Source: Candidatus Melainabacteria bacterium (GTDB lineage: Bacteria; Cyanobacteriota; Vampirovibrionia; Obscuribacterales; Obscuribacteraceae). From it: DNA of 64,000 nt. Shown here one piece after another: positions 51,551 to 61,426 of the stretch. The stretch lies in NCBI GenBank assembly GCA_003963305.1, contig RXJR01000001.1, forward strand, positions 434,001 to 498,000, given 5' to 3'. The notes beneath the pieces were generated by a model. It had not been told where the DNA came from, searched no databases, and saw nothing but the letters and a program-made list of their open reading frames with translations. The number at the start of each line of letters is the position of its first letter. The first letter of the stretch is position 1. The translations under genes and the position numbers were made by a program.

Positions 51551-52945
51551 CTAGTCGGCGAATTTGCCCAGCACGTGACGGAGAGACTTTTCCAGGTATG
51601 GATAACGAAACTCATATCCCGTTTCTGTAAGCTTCACAGGCAACACTCTCTGACTGGCAAGTAGACATTCATCGGCCATCTGACCAAACATTGTACGAGC
51701 AGCAAAAGCAGGCATTGGAACGATTGCAGGACGCCCAATGATTTTGCCGAGCACTTTTGCATAATCTGCATTCTGCACCGGATACGGTGCAACTGCGTTT
51801 ACAGGACCAGATACGGTGCCGGTGACAATCGAGTGAAAGATAGAACCGAGAACATCGTCAATATCAATCCAGCTGAAGAACTGTTGCCCCGTGCCGATCG
51901 GACCGCCGCCACCCATCTGGAAAGGTAAGAGCATTTTCTGCAACGCCCCACCTCTGGGTGTGAGCACAACCCCGAGCCGCAGGTTGACCAGACGCACGTC
52001 AGTATCCACGCCCCTCGCGGCCGCCTCCCACTGAACACAGGTATCAGCCAGGAAGCCCTCACCGTGCGGACTCTCCTCTGTAAGGTCCTCAAGCCCTCGA
52101 TCGCCGTAAATGCCGATCGCCGATGCAGCCACGAGCACCGCCGGTGGTTTATTGAGAGAGTTCAGAGCTTGACAGAGAAACTGAGTCGGCTTCAGCCGGC
52201 TGTAAATCATTTTCTTTTTCTTCGCATCAGTCCAGCGCTCTGAAGCGATATTGTCTCCGGCAAGATGCACAACGGCATCAAAACCTTCCAACAATCTGGT
52301 GTCGACTTTGGGTTCATAGGGGTCCCAGCGAATCCGCTCGTTGTGGTCAGTGTCGGGCACGACCGTTCCCGGTCGAAGCAGTCGTGCCACCTCATGCCCC
52401 TGAGACGTCAGATAAGGCACGAGCGCAGAGCCAATCAGACCTGTGGAGCCCGAGACAAGCACTCGAATCGGTCTGATGTTCGCCTCTCGGGCATAGACAA
52501 GATCTTGAATGAGCGTGCGATGGCGGTAATTGAACAGACTCTCCAGTTCATGATGAATGATACGCCCACCAGCAAGATCACCCAGTCCACCGGCAGGCAG
52601 CTCGTATTCAACGATGTCTTCCAGATAGCACGAGGTGTCGGTCTCAGGCACAACACGGTGAATTTGTTGCCAGAACGCGAATGGACCTTCCCTTTGGAAG
52701 TCGCAAAACTGACGCCCTTCCACGTAATCTTTATGCTCGAGCGACCACTTGACAGTTATCGGTCCATTGGAGATTAAAAGGGTGACCTGCGCACCGTTTT
52801 CAATGCCGCCACTGCGGCTGAGAATTTTGCAGTCGACCCATGGCGGTGACAGCCGTTCAAAAGCGCCCTGCCGCTTGTGCCAATTGAAAACTTCCCGGGC
52901 GGGCGCCGGTATCAACGATTTAAAGACAAATGTTTCTCGACTCAC
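51551..52945 (-). CDS. TIGR01777 epimerase with N-terminal SRPBCC domain
   Basis: A 464-aa fusion. Residues about 1-150 form a START/SRPBCC-type domain (FVFKSLIPAPAREVFNWHKR and similar), which binds hydrophobic ligands. Residues about 160-464 match TIGR01777 (YfcH/SulA-like): RVLVSGSTGLIGSALVP, VHLAGDNIASERW, ASAIGIYGDRG, then SWIDIDDV. It is an NAD(P)-dependent SDR of unknown substrate. The start is GTG. Family fusions of this kind occur in Cyanobacteria and other phyla. Confidence 0.85.
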   Translation of the reverse strand: MSRETFVFKSLIPAPAREVFNWHKRQGAFERLSPPWVDCKILSRSGGIENGAQVTLLISNGPITVKWSLEHKDYVEGRQFCDFQREGPFAFWQQIHRVVPETDTSCYLEDIVEYELPAGGLGDLAGGRIIHHELESLFNYRHRTLIQDLVYAREANIRPIRVLVSGSTGLIGSALVPYLTSQGHEVARLLRPGTVVPDTDHNERIRWDPYEPKVDTRLLEGFDAVVHLAGDNIASERWTDAKKKKMIYSRLKPTQFLCQALNSLNKPPAVLVAASAIGIYGDRGLEDLTEESPHGEGFLADTCVQWEAAARGVDTDVRLVNLRLGVVLTPRGGALQKMLLPFQMGGGGPIGTGQQFFSWIDIDDVLGSIFHSIVTGTVSGPVNAVAPYPVQNADYAKVLGKIIGRPAIVPMPAFAARTMFGQMADECLLASQRVLPVKLTETGYEFRYPYLEKSLRHVLGKFAD

Positions 52946-53202
52946 AATGCAAGTGTAGCAACAACTAAAAATGGTGCCATTTTCGTCGAAAGGCGAATCA
53001 GTTCTGCAAAAACAGATGGCAAGCGCTGCGAAATATGCCAGAATCTATCCTGATGGCGCACGCACTGCGTGTGAGCACCTCCAGGTCCACATCAGGCTGG
53101 TATGGGGCGCGACTGCCGCCCGGCTGAGTGCCCAAGGCTCTGGGAATAATTTCGTCGAGAACCGGGCATTTAGGTTATTAGGTCTTTGTTTCTACGGTGA
53201 CT

Positions 53203-54705
53203 ATGAGCAAAAATTGGGAAGAGTACGTCGAACTCGGCGCCACCGCGTTCCAGGAGGGGCGGTTCAGCGACGCTGAAAACTTCATGCACGCCGCCGTCAT
53301 GGAAGCCGAGACCCTGGGCGATGACATGAAATTGGCGCTCAGCCTGGACAATCTCGCTGAAGTATTTTTTGAGCAGGGCAAATATGACAAAGCGGAGCCG
53401 CTCTATCAGCGCTCACTGACTATCCGCGAACGCACGCTGGAGCCTGAACATGAAGAGATTGTGGCAAGCCTGAACAACCTCTCCGCTCTTTACTTCTTCC
53501 AGGAAAAGCACGCTGAAGCCGAACCACTTTGCCGTCAACTGACCGCCATTTATGAAAACGTATTGGGCGAAGACCACCCGGAAGTGGCAACCAGCTTAAA
53601 CAACCTCGCCCTTCTGCTGAAAGCACAGCGCAAATATCAGGAATCTGAACAGGTATTCAAACGTGCCCTTTTAATCATGGAAAAAGCTCTCGGCTCGGAC
53701 CATCAAGACGTCGGCGTGAGCCTGAATCATCTGGCTGGTCTCTATCACGAGCAGAATAAATTTAGCGAGGCGGAACTCTTATACGAGCGCGCCCTGACCA
53801 CTCTTGAAGCGGCACTGGGAGCGGAAAGCTCCGATCTCTCCGACACGCTCAACAATCTGGTTGCAGTGCTCAAAGCTCAAGGAAAAGAAGGACAGGCAGC
53901 TCCTTATTATCAGCAGCTTGTTGCCATCAAAGAAATCAATCTGGGCCCGACTCATCCGGATGTGGTCAACTCACTGGAACAGTTGGCGATATTTCACTTC
54001 CATCAAGGCAGGCTTGATGAGGCAGAGCGACTGTACAAGCGCATCTTGACGATGAAGGAACGCTCTCTGGGGCGGCAAAATCCACAAATTGCCGGATACA
54101 TTTCCAATCTCGCCATGGTCTATCAGGCGCAGCAAAAATTTGCCCAGGCGGAATCGCTGTATAAAGAAGCCCTGACCATTTGTGAAAAGACACTCTCGCC
54201 CGAACATCCTGATGTGCAAACTGCGGTTTTGAATCTGGCCATGCTTTATCAACGCAGCGGCAGATATGCCAAAGCAGAACCATTCTGGCGCAGACTGAAG
54301 ACGCTCAAAGAGAAGACGCTGGCCAGTCCCAACGACATCAACGATTGCCTGTACAACCTGGCTATCGCAACATTCCAACAAGGTAAATACAAAGAATCAG
54401 AAGCGATGTGGCGCACATTGCTCGATGTGCGGGAGCAAGAATACGGACCAGATCATCCCGAAGTGGCAACTTGTTTGCACTATATCGCTGAAACACTGCG
54501 ATTCGATGCCCGCTACGACCTGGCGGAACCACTCTACCAGCGAGCTTTGGCAATCAGACAGAAAGTGCTCGGGCCGAACCATCCAGACGTAGCACAATCA
54601 CTTGAGGGCTACGGCACTCTGCTCTCGCTTACCTACCGCGAAGCGGAAGCGGAACATATGAAGTCCAGCGCTCGTTGGATCAAAGAGAAAGTCAGCCGCC
54701 CTTAA
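53203..54705 (+). CDS. kinesin light chain-type TPR protein
   Basis: A 500-aa protein of about eleven tandem 42-residue TPRs of the kinesin light chain type (LNNLAxLY..Q.KY.EAE.LY.RAL.I.EK.LG.xHPDV). No signal peptide, so likely a cytoplasmic scaffold. The reading is ATG at 53203 (a GTG at 53197 is possible). Its end lies close to 17-bp tandem repeats and the convergent large TPR gene. Confidence 0.85.
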   Translation: MSKNWEEYVELGATAFQEGRFSDAENFMHAAVMEAETLGDDMKLALSLDNLAEVFFEQGKYDKAEPLYQRSLTIRERTLEPEHEEIVASLNNLSALYFFQEKHAEAEPLCRQLTAIYENVLGEDHPEVATSLNNLALLLKAQRKYQESEQVFKRALLIMEKALGSDHQDVGVSLNHLAGLYHEQNKFSEAELLYERALTTLEAALGAESSDLSDTLNNLVAVLKAQGKEGQAAPYYQQLVAIKEINLGPTHPDVVNSLEQLAIFHFHQGRLDEAERLYKRILTMKERSLGRQNPQIAGYISNLAMVYQAQQKFAQAESLYKEALTICEKTLSPEHPDVQTAVLNLAMLYQRSGRYAKAEPFWRRLKTLKEKTLASPNDINDCLYNLAIATFQQGKYKESEAMWRTLLDVREQEYGPDHPEVATCLHYIAETLRFDARYDLAEPLYQRALAIRQKVLGPNHPDVAQSLEGYGTLLSLTYREAEAEHMKSSARWIKEKVSRP

Positions 54706-54728
54706 AGCTCGGTCAATACTGCTTCCGA

Positions 54729-54813
54729 TTCAACGCTGCTGTTTGTTCAGTGCTGCTACCTGTTCAGTGCTGCTGTTTGTTCAGTGCTGCTGCCTTTTCA
54801 GTGCTGCTTTTCC
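54729..54813. repeat. 17-bp tandem repeat, five units, between convergent genes
   Basis: Five units of 17 bp (54729, 54746, 54763, 54780, 54797) with core TTCAGTGCTGCT; unit 1 reads TTCAACGCTGCT. The last unit contains the stop of the minus-strand TPR gene. Because 17 is not a multiple of 3, minus-strand TGA in each unit falls in a different frame. Confidence 0.85.
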
Positions 54814-57368
54814 ATCTGAGCAATCTGTTCTTCTTCCTTACGAGCTTCCTCTTTCATCGAAAGCTTGACCAGAGTCTGCAACAATGATTTATGCGCTTCG
54901 AGCAAACCCGGGTACAGCTCAGAAGCCTTGCGATACGTCGCAGATGCTTCCTTCGTATTGCCTGACGCCAATTGAGCATCGCCCAGCAAAATCAGCGCGT
55001 TAGCGTAGTACGGGTTACGCTTGGAGGCTGTTAGAGCGGAATCGATAGCGCCCTTATAGTCGTTCTTCTTCATAAAAACGCGACCGATAGTTTCGTATGC
55101 TTCGTAATTCTTCGAAAAACTTTCCACCGCTTTGCGAGCCAGTTCATCAGCCTTGTCGATGTTTCCCTGCGCCAGCGCTATCTGGGCCAGTTCTTCCTGT
55201 GCGGCTGATTTTTGCTCAGCCGTGACTTTACTCGATGCCACCACACGCGATGCAATCGCTTCCGCCTTGCTGTAATCTTTGGACAACCGAGCCGCTTTGG
55301 CCAGACTCAAATTAAGATTCGGGTCGTCGGTTTCGGAATCACCGGCAATGGCAAGAGCGTTTTGAACTTTTTCCAGCTTGAGCAGAGTTGCCACTACAGC
55401 GTTCTTGTTGTCTGCCTTTTGCTTATCATTCAATGCACCATACGCGGATATAAGGGCGTCTGCTGCGCTGGCGGTGCGGTCACGCAATGCCTTGGCCTCA
55501 GACAAGGCGAAATTGTCCATTGGTCCGTCAGAAGTATTCTTCGTCGTCGCATAAATCGCTTCAAAACTTACCACTGAGTCACTGTAGCGTCCTTCTGTCA
55601 ACCACAGATCGGCAAGGGAGCGATTGATTTGAATACGAGTCGGCACCGCGTTTGGTGTATTCGCCTGCGTCAATTGCTGCAACGCCAGCGATGTGACAAG
55701 TGCCGTTTCCGCTTCGACATAATCATGGTTCAAGGCATAGCAGTAACCGAGCGCAACCAGGTCGGAGACAGAAGGATTGATGCTGAGCGCCTTCTTGAAC
55801 TCCTCAGCCGCAGCAGAATAATCTCGCTGTTTAATACGCAGCGAGCCCACGGAGCGATGCGGTTCAGGATCGAGAGGATCGAGGTTGGAAGCAGCGACGA
55901 ACTCCTTCACGGCTTCATCAAGGCGATCCATCAAAGCAAGAGTGTTCGCATAGCCAAGATGCAATTTTGCGTCCTTAGGATTTTGGGCAATTTCCTGCTT
56001 ATACAAAGCTGCCAGATCTTCATAGCGTTTCTCGCTCATGAGCAGCGTGGCAAGCTTATCTCGAGTGTTCAAATTCTTGGGATCGATTTTGAACGCCTCT
56101 TGCAAATTTGCAATGGCAGGCGTCTTATTTCCAGCAAGCAAGTTCATGTTTGCCAGCTCAACTAACTCGAAAGCCTTATCTTTACCGAATTCAACAGCCT
56201 TAGTCTGATCGGCGATGGCACCGCTCAGATCACCCTGAAAACGTTTTATCGAAGCACGACTGCGATAAAAGCGCGGGTCGTTGGGGTCAATTGAAATGGC
56301 GCTCTGCAACTCGTCCAGAGCTTCCCGCAAACGCCACTGCTGAATAAAGATCTGAGCGATACGATAATAATTTGATGCTTCATTTGGATTAGCTTGAAGA
56401 GCCTTCTCGGCAACATCAAGCGCACCATCAAAGTTGTTATTGGAAAGGCGCAAATCAATGAGCGTTTCAGCCGCCTCTTTCAAATTAGGTTCGATTTCAA
56501 AAGCCCTGGCGAAAGCTTCATCAGCCTTTTTGTTGTCTTTGATAAAGCGCTGTTCCAAAAAGCCTATGGTGCGATAGCCCCAGGCAAAGTCAGGTGCCAG
56601 ATCGACGCATTGCCTGGTGTAATCAATGGCATTCGATGCTTTACCCTGCTTACCGGAAACGGCTGCCAGAGCGAAAAACACAGTCGGATCGTTGGCATAA
56701 GTGTCAGGTATGTTCTGCAAAGTTTTGTCGGCCAGATCAAGCTTCTGCTGACACATTTCATTGTAGGCTTTGATCTCGACGGCGTGAATATTATCCGGTC
56801 TGGGGGCATCCGGATTGTCTGATATACCAGCCTTCTTGGCCAGTTCTTTGAGCGGATCGCATTTGCCTAAGAACATGTAAGCGAAAGCAAGCCACGATTC
56901 GGGCTTGCCAATCTCGGTACGTGCGGCAGCAATTGTCTCGAGTCGCTCGGCTGCCGCTTTCCATTCTCCACGGTTGATCAGACTCAACGTTTGCTGGTCA
57001 AGTCCGGTGCTGGATGGTGCAGACTTGGAGTGTTTTGCAGTCTTCTTTTTGTTGGACTTTTCTTTCTTTGCAGACTTTTCTTTCTTGTCTTTCTTCTCGG
57101 ACTTGCCTGTCGTCTCGGGCTTGTCTTTCGTCTCGGAGCTGTCATTCTTATCAGACTTCTGAGCAGAATCCGACTTATGCTTCTTCTTAGACTTCTTATC
57201 GGAACTATCGCCGGACTGACTTGCACTTGTCTGTGCAGTCGGCGCAGCAGGCTCATCTTTAGCATAAACAGCGAGCGGTTGCAGACAACTGCCCAGCGTC
57301 GCAACCGTCAAGACATAACTTAAAGCCCTCGCGATCAAACGATTGCTGCTTAGTTCATTTGAAGTCAT
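54798..57368 (-). CDS. large exported TPR protein with Lys-rich linker
   Basis: An 856-aa protein: hydrophobic leader (ALSYVLTVATLGSCLQPLAVYA), a long Lys/Ser/Glu-rich linker (about 40-120), then many TPRs over about 130-850 (for example LFWGYRTIGFLEQ style helices; AKLHLGYANTLALMDRLDEAVKEFV). It lies 13 bases downstream of mutS, with its GAGG site in the gap, so it is probably cotranscribed with mutS. Its stop lies in the 17-bp repeats. Likely an envelope scaffold; partner unknown. Confidence 0.8.
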   Translation of the reverse strand: MTSNELSSNRLIARALSYVLTVATLGSCLQPLAVYAKDEPAAPTAQTSASQSGDSSDKKSKKKHKSDSAQKSDKNDSSETKDKPETTGKSEKKDKKEKSAKKEKSNKKKTAKHSKSAPSSTGLDQQTLSLINRGEWKAAAERLETIAAARTEIGKPESWLAFAYMFLGKCDPLKELAKKAGISDNPDAPRPDNIHAVEIKAYNEMCQQKLDLADKTLQNIPDTYANDPTVFFALAAVSGKQGKASNAIDYTRQCVDLAPDFAWGYRTIGFLEQRFIKDNKKADEAFARAFEIEPNLKEAAETLIDLRLSNNNFDGALDVAEKALQANPNEASNYYRIAQIFIQQWRLREALDELQSAISIDPNDPRFYRSRASIKRFQGDLSGAIADQTKAVEFGKDKAFELVELANMNLLAGNKTPAIANLQEAFKIDPKNLNTRDKLATLLMSEKRYEDLAALYKQEIAQNPKDAKLHLGYANTLALMDRLDEAVKEFVAASNLDPLDPEPHRSVGSLRIKQRDYSAAAEEFKKALSINPSVSDLVALGYCYALNHDYVEAETALVTSLALQQLTQANTPNAVPTRIQINRSLADLWLTEGRYSDSVVSFEAIYATTKNTSDGPMDNFALSEAKALRDRTASAADALISAYGALNDKQKADNKNAVVATLLKLEKVQNALAIAGDSETDDPNLNLSLAKAARLSKDYSKAEAIASRVVASSKVTAEQKSAAQEELAQIALAQGNIDKADELARKAVESFSKNYEAYETIGRVFMKKNDYKGAIDSALTASKRNPYYANALILLGDAQLASGNTKEASATYRKASELYPGLLEAHKSLLQTLVKLSMKEEARKEEEQIAQMEKQH

Positions 57369-57381
57369 CTAGCCCTCAGCA

Positions 57382-59994
57382 CTATTTTTCTTCCACACCA
57401 CTCATTAATGCCACATTATCCACCCTATCGCTTGCTTTTGGCTCGAAAAGCGATAGTTGCATCACTTCATCCATGGGAATATTGCGGAATTTCGGTCCAT
57501 CGAGAATTTTTGCAGCGGCGCCCTTCTTCTCCATCTGACCCATCAGATATTGAGCACGATCGATGACACTGGCAGGCAAACCAGCCATGCGAGCAACCTG
57601 CACTCCGTAGCTGCGGCTTGCCCCACCCGGTACGACCGATCGAATGAATTCAACGTGTCCATCCAGCTCACGCACAAGTACCTGATAGTTCTCAATCTGC
57701 GGAAAGAAACTCGCCAACCCGTTTAGCTCATGATAATGCGTGGCGAAAATAGTGCGTGCCCGCACGTCGCGAGCAAGATATTCAGCCACTGACCAGGCGA
57801 TCGCGACACCATCATATGTGCTCGTACCACGCCCGACTTCGTCCAACAAGATGAGCGAACGCGGCGTTGCAGAGAGGCAGCACTGCGTCGTCTCAGCCAT
57901 TTCTACAAGGAATGTCGACTGGCCCTGAGTCAAATCATCCACCGCACCGATGCGAGTGAAGATACGATCGACGACTCCCACGTGCGCTGATTCAGCAGGC
58001 ACAAATGAGCCCATCTGCGAAAGAATGACAATGTGCGCAACCTGGCGCAGCAAGCTCGATTTACCGGACATATTAGGCCCGGTGAGAATGATCAATTGAT
58101 GATCTTCGCTGTCGCCCTCGAGACGCGTGTCGTTAGCGACATACTTACCCATCGGCAGAATCTTTTCGAGCACAGGGTGACGCCCTTGCTTGATATCGAG
58201 CGTAAGCGAATCGTCCACGGTAGGTCGCACGTACTTGCGCTCAACGGCCACTTGCGCCAGTGAAAGAAGCGCATCAAGACTGGCCAGGCGAGTTGCGTAG
58301 TGCAGCAATTCCTGCCCGTATTGCACGAGACTTTGCCTGAATTCCAAGAACAGCTTGTATTCAACATCATTCTGATTTTTCTCGGCATTGAGAATCTTCG
58401 CTTCATACTCTTTCAGCTCGGGCGTTATGAAACGCTCGGCATTAGTCAGAGTCTGCTTGCGAATGTAATCAGCAGGAGCGTTCTGTTTGTTGGAATTGGT
58501 GATTTCAATGAAATAGCCGAAGTTGCGGTTGAAGTTCACCTTCAAACTCTTGATGCCGGTGCGTTCCTGCTCCTGGCGCTGGAAGTCTTCAATCCACTGT
58601 TTGCCACCACCCAGCAAGGCGCGAATTTCATCGATTTCCGCATTGTAACCATCAGCAAATATACCGCCTTCAGTCAGTTCGCGCGGAGGTTCAGGCGCAA
58701 TGGCACGTGAAATGAGACCAGCCAGCTCAGTCAGTTTGGCCGGCACCGCCTGCAGTGAGCTCAAATATGGATTGGATGAATCTTTGACAGCCTTGCTGAT
58801 TGGCTCGAGCGCGTCGATTGAACACTGAATTGCCATCAAATCGCGCGGGCAGACCGTAGCGGATGTGAGCTTGACCGAAAGACGCTCCACATCAGACAAC
58901 CTGGCGAGAGCATTACCTATTTCGTCACGTTGCTGGGCATTGCGCGAAAGTTCGGCAACGGCATCTTGACGTTCCCAGATGGCGGGCACCGAGTAAAGCG
59001 GTTTAAGCAGCCATTTGCGCAACATACGACTGCCCATGCCGGATCGGGTCTGGTCGAGAGTCCACAGCAAACTGCCGTCAAATCCACGATCTCGCGAAGT
59101 CTCAGTCAATTCCAAATTTCGCCTGGTATTGCTGTCGAGAGTCAGATGTCCATCTGTCGTATAGGCAGAAATACCGGCGAATTTAGGCATCTCGGCCGCT
59201 TGTGTCTTTTCGAGATACTCAAGCGCGGCACCGGCGGCACTGACAGCAAGAGGCAGAGATTGACAGCCAAAGCCCTCCAGCGTGGCAACTCCGAATGTCT
59301 GCAAAATACGTCTTTGCGCAGGCTCGAACTGAAAGAACATGCCTGGACGCCCGGTGAATCGATACGAAGAAGCAAGCAGAGACTGAGGAACTTCCAGCAC
59401 TTCACGCGGCATCACTTCATTTGGACCAGGCTTGACCATTTTCTTGGCCACCAAAATTTCCTTTGGTTCCAGGCGTCCAACTTCTAAAATCAATTGCTCT
59501 TCGCTCAGCTGTGTGACGAAGAACTCACCGCAGGAAGCGTCAACACAAGCCAATCCCCACAAATCGCCGCCCTTGACGAGGGAGAGCAAATAGTTGTTCT
59601 CGCGCTGCGGCAGCAAATGCGACTCCAGCACCGTCCCTGGTGTCAATATTCGAGTCACCTGGCGCTCGACAGGACCTTTCTCCGCCCCGACAATTCCTAC
59701 CTGCTCACAGATAGCTACCGAATAACCCTTTGCAACCAGGCGCCCCAGGTACAGATCGGCAGCTCTGGCAGGAACACCCGCCATTGGCATTCGGCCATTG
59801 GGATAGCTCGGTTCAGGACGACTGGTCAGAGTAATGTCGAGTTCGCGAGAGGCGACGTGCGCATCGGCATCGAACATCTCATAGAAATCGCCTACTCTGA
59901 AAAATAAAAGCGCATCGGTATTCTGCGACTTAATATCCCAATACTGACGCATTAATGGCGAAAGCTGCGCGCTGGCTGCAGGCTCGTCTGGCAC
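57382..59994 (-). CDS. mutS: DNA mismatch repair protein MutS
   Basis: An 870-aa MutS with the mismatch-reading motif FFRVGDFYEMF near the start (the Phe-x-Glu is FYE), the Walker A GPNMSGKSSLLRQ, Walker B LILLDEVGRGTS and the signature STFLVEM. It recognises mismatches and recruits MutL. A GTG at 59994, preceded by AGAGGA 8 bases upstream, is the probable start; a TTG at 60060 would add about 22 residues. The C-terminus lacks a clear tetramerisation extension. No mutL in the window. Confidence 0.95.
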   Translation of the reverse strand: MPDEPAASAQLSPLMRQYWDIKSQNTDALLFFRVGDFYEMFDADAHVASRELDITLTSRPEPSYPNGRMPMAGVPARAADLYLGRLVAKGYSVAICEQVGIVGAEKGPVERQVTRILTPGTVLESHLLPQRENNYLLSLVKGGDLWGLACVDASCGEFFVTQLSEEQLILEVGRLEPKEILVAKKMVKPGPNEVMPREVLEVPQSLLASSYRFTGRPGMFFQFEPAQRRILQTFGVATLEGFGCQSLPLAVSAAGAALEYLEKTQAAEMPKFAGISAYTTDGHLTLDSNTRRNLELTETSRDRGFDGSLLWTLDQTRSGMGSRMLRKWLLKPLYSVPAIWERQDAVAELSRNAQQRDEIGNALARLSDVERLSVKLTSATVCPRDLMAIQCSIDALEPISKAVKDSSNPYLSSLQAVPAKLTELAGLISRAIAPEPPRELTEGGIFADGYNAEIDEIRALLGGGKQWIEDFQRQEQERTGIKSLKVNFNRNFGYFIEITNSNKQNAPADYIRKQTLTNAERFITPELKEYEAKILNAEKNQNDVEYKLFLEFRQSLVQYGQELLHYATRLASLDALLSLAQVAVERKYVRPTVDDSLTLDIKQGRHPVLEKILPMGKYVANDTRLEGDSEDHQLIILTGPNMSGKSSLLRQVAHIVILSQMGSFVPAESAHVGVVDRIFTRIGAVDDLTQGQSTFLVEMAETTQCCLSATPRSLILLDEVGRGTSTYDGVAIAWSVAEYLARDVRARTIFATHYHELNGLASFFPQIENYQVLVRELDGHVEFIRSVVPGGASRSYGVQVARMAGLPASVIDRAQYLMGQMEKKGAAAKILDGPKFRNIPMDEVMQLSLFEPKASDRVDNVALMSGVEEK

Positions 59995-60196
59995 GTTGCT
60001 ATCCTCTACTTGAAACTTCTTAGCGCCCCGCTGCTTCAGGCAAGACAGACTCGGACACAAGGCTCAATATTACAGTCTGAAACGCGGCTTCGATAATAAG
60101 CTTCTGGTAATATGAAAGGTTCAGGCATATCGATGAGGCATATCAAAAACATTGATGATTAAAGATGGCTCAGGCATTTATTTACGGCGACAAATG

Positions 60197-60841
60197 ATGA
60201 ATAAACAAACTTTCCGTGCGGCCACATTGACGGTGGCGATGATTGCAGCAGCGACAGGTGTAGCTCCACTCTATGCCGCACCCGCACCAGCAGCGAAACC
60301 AGCTCCGGCGAAACCCGCAGAAAAGACTCCCGAGAAAGCCGCCGACAAAACCACGAAACCGGCTCCGGAGCCAGTCATTGAAAATGTCGTGACCGTGACT
60401 GCCGAGCAACTCGTTGACAAGCCTCACGATTATCTGAACAAGAACGTCAAATTCGTCGCCAACTTTTTTGCCTTCAGCAGTCTGGCACTTGATTACAAGC
60501 CTGCGTTGAGACCGGCAAAAACACACTTGTCATTCCTGATTTTGAAAGACGGTTCACACATTCCGCTATCAGAATTGAAATTGGCGATGCCTATTCCGAA
60601 AGAAAAAGACGCCGAAAACACCCTTCTCGCCAAACTGAAAGATGGCGACCAGCTTGAGATCACAGGCAAAGAGTTCAGCACTGCGCTCGACGAACCCTGG
60701 GTCGACGTGCTTCGCCTGAAACTGCTGAAAGCAGCGCCAGACGACAAGAAGATCGCGGAAGAAAAAGAGAAAGATAAGGACAAAGACAAGAAAGCGGGCG
60801 ATACCGAAGTCGAAATCAAAGGCAAAGACGTTAAGCCCTAG
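60197..60841 (+). CDS. exported hypothetical protein, OB-fold-like
   Basis: A 214-aa protein with a signal peptide (FRAATLTVAMIAAATGVAPLYA), a Pro/Ala/Lys-rich spacer and a domain (about 70-175) with VTVTAEQLVDKPHDYLNKNVKFVANF and LKDGDQLEITGKEF. These read like a small beta-barrel (OB/BOF-like). A Lys/Asp/Glu-rich tail (KEKDKDKDKKAGD) ends it. Not assigned to a known family; likely envelope located. Confidence 0.65.
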   Translation: MNKQTFRAATLTVAMIAAATGVAPLYAAPAPAAKPAPAKPAEKTPEKAADKTTKPAPEPVIENVVTVTAEQLVDKPHDYLNKNVKFVANFFAFSSLALDYKPALRPAKTHLSFLILKDGSHIPLSELKLAMPIPKEKDAENTLLAKLKDGDQLEITGKEFSTALDEPWVDVLRLKLLKAAPDDKKIAEEKEKDKDKDKKAGDTEVEIKGKDVKP

Positions 60842-60927
60842 TTCGAAACCGACGCCTACGAATAGCAGAGCAAGGCCTTACAATATGTGAGGACACGCAG
60901 CGAACAAGTTGTTTCAGGAGAATGTAC

Positions 60928-61293
60928 ATGTCAGATATCCAGCAAATCCAGCAGCTTCTAACTTCGCTGAATGGCAAACACGGCATTCTAGGTTGCCTGC
61001 TGGTTGCCAAAGACGGCACGGTCGTCTCATCGTCGCTGCCTGCAGAAGTCGACGTGCATATGATTGGTGCTCTCAGTGCCACTCTGTTCTCCAACAATGA
61101 CGTCTCGATCCAGCGTATGAATCGCGGCAATCTCGTCCAGATGACATTGCTCACCGATCAGGGAATCTTGCACTTCTACGAAGCAAACGGACATTTCCTC
61201 GTTGTCCTGACGGCCAAGGGTCAGCGTATCAATCTGGAAGGCTTGATTCGTTCAGTGGAAGAGCAGGGCAAGTCTCTTTCACGCATGGTCTAG
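60928..61293 (+). CDS. roadblock/LC7-domain protein
   Basis: A 121-aa protein of the roadblock/LC7 (MglB-like) fold: IQQLLTSLNGKHGILGCLLVAKDGTVVSSSLP, a helix with MIGALSATLFSNNDVSI, and TDQGILHFYEANGHFLVVLT. These proteins form dimers that regulate small GTPases such as MglA. No MglA-type GTPase is adjacent. AGGAG lies 7 bases before the ATG at 60928, which is preferred to the ATG at 60922. Confidence 0.85.
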   Translation: MSDIQQIQQLLTSLNGKHGILGCLLVAKDGTVVSSSLPAEVDVHMIGALSATLFSNNDVSIQRMNRGNLVQMTLLTDQGILHFYEANGHFLVVLTAKGQRINLEGLIRSVEEQGKSLSRMV

Positions 61294-61426
61294 AGCAGAG
61301 ATCTAATTCCGCATCGATGCCGCACTGTCGCAGCTTGATCATCACTCATCAAGCATGAACCCGCACCTGCTGGGTATATTGTAAGTATGCACAGTGTCGA
61401 AGCATGTCACGCCGCGAGAACTGCAA

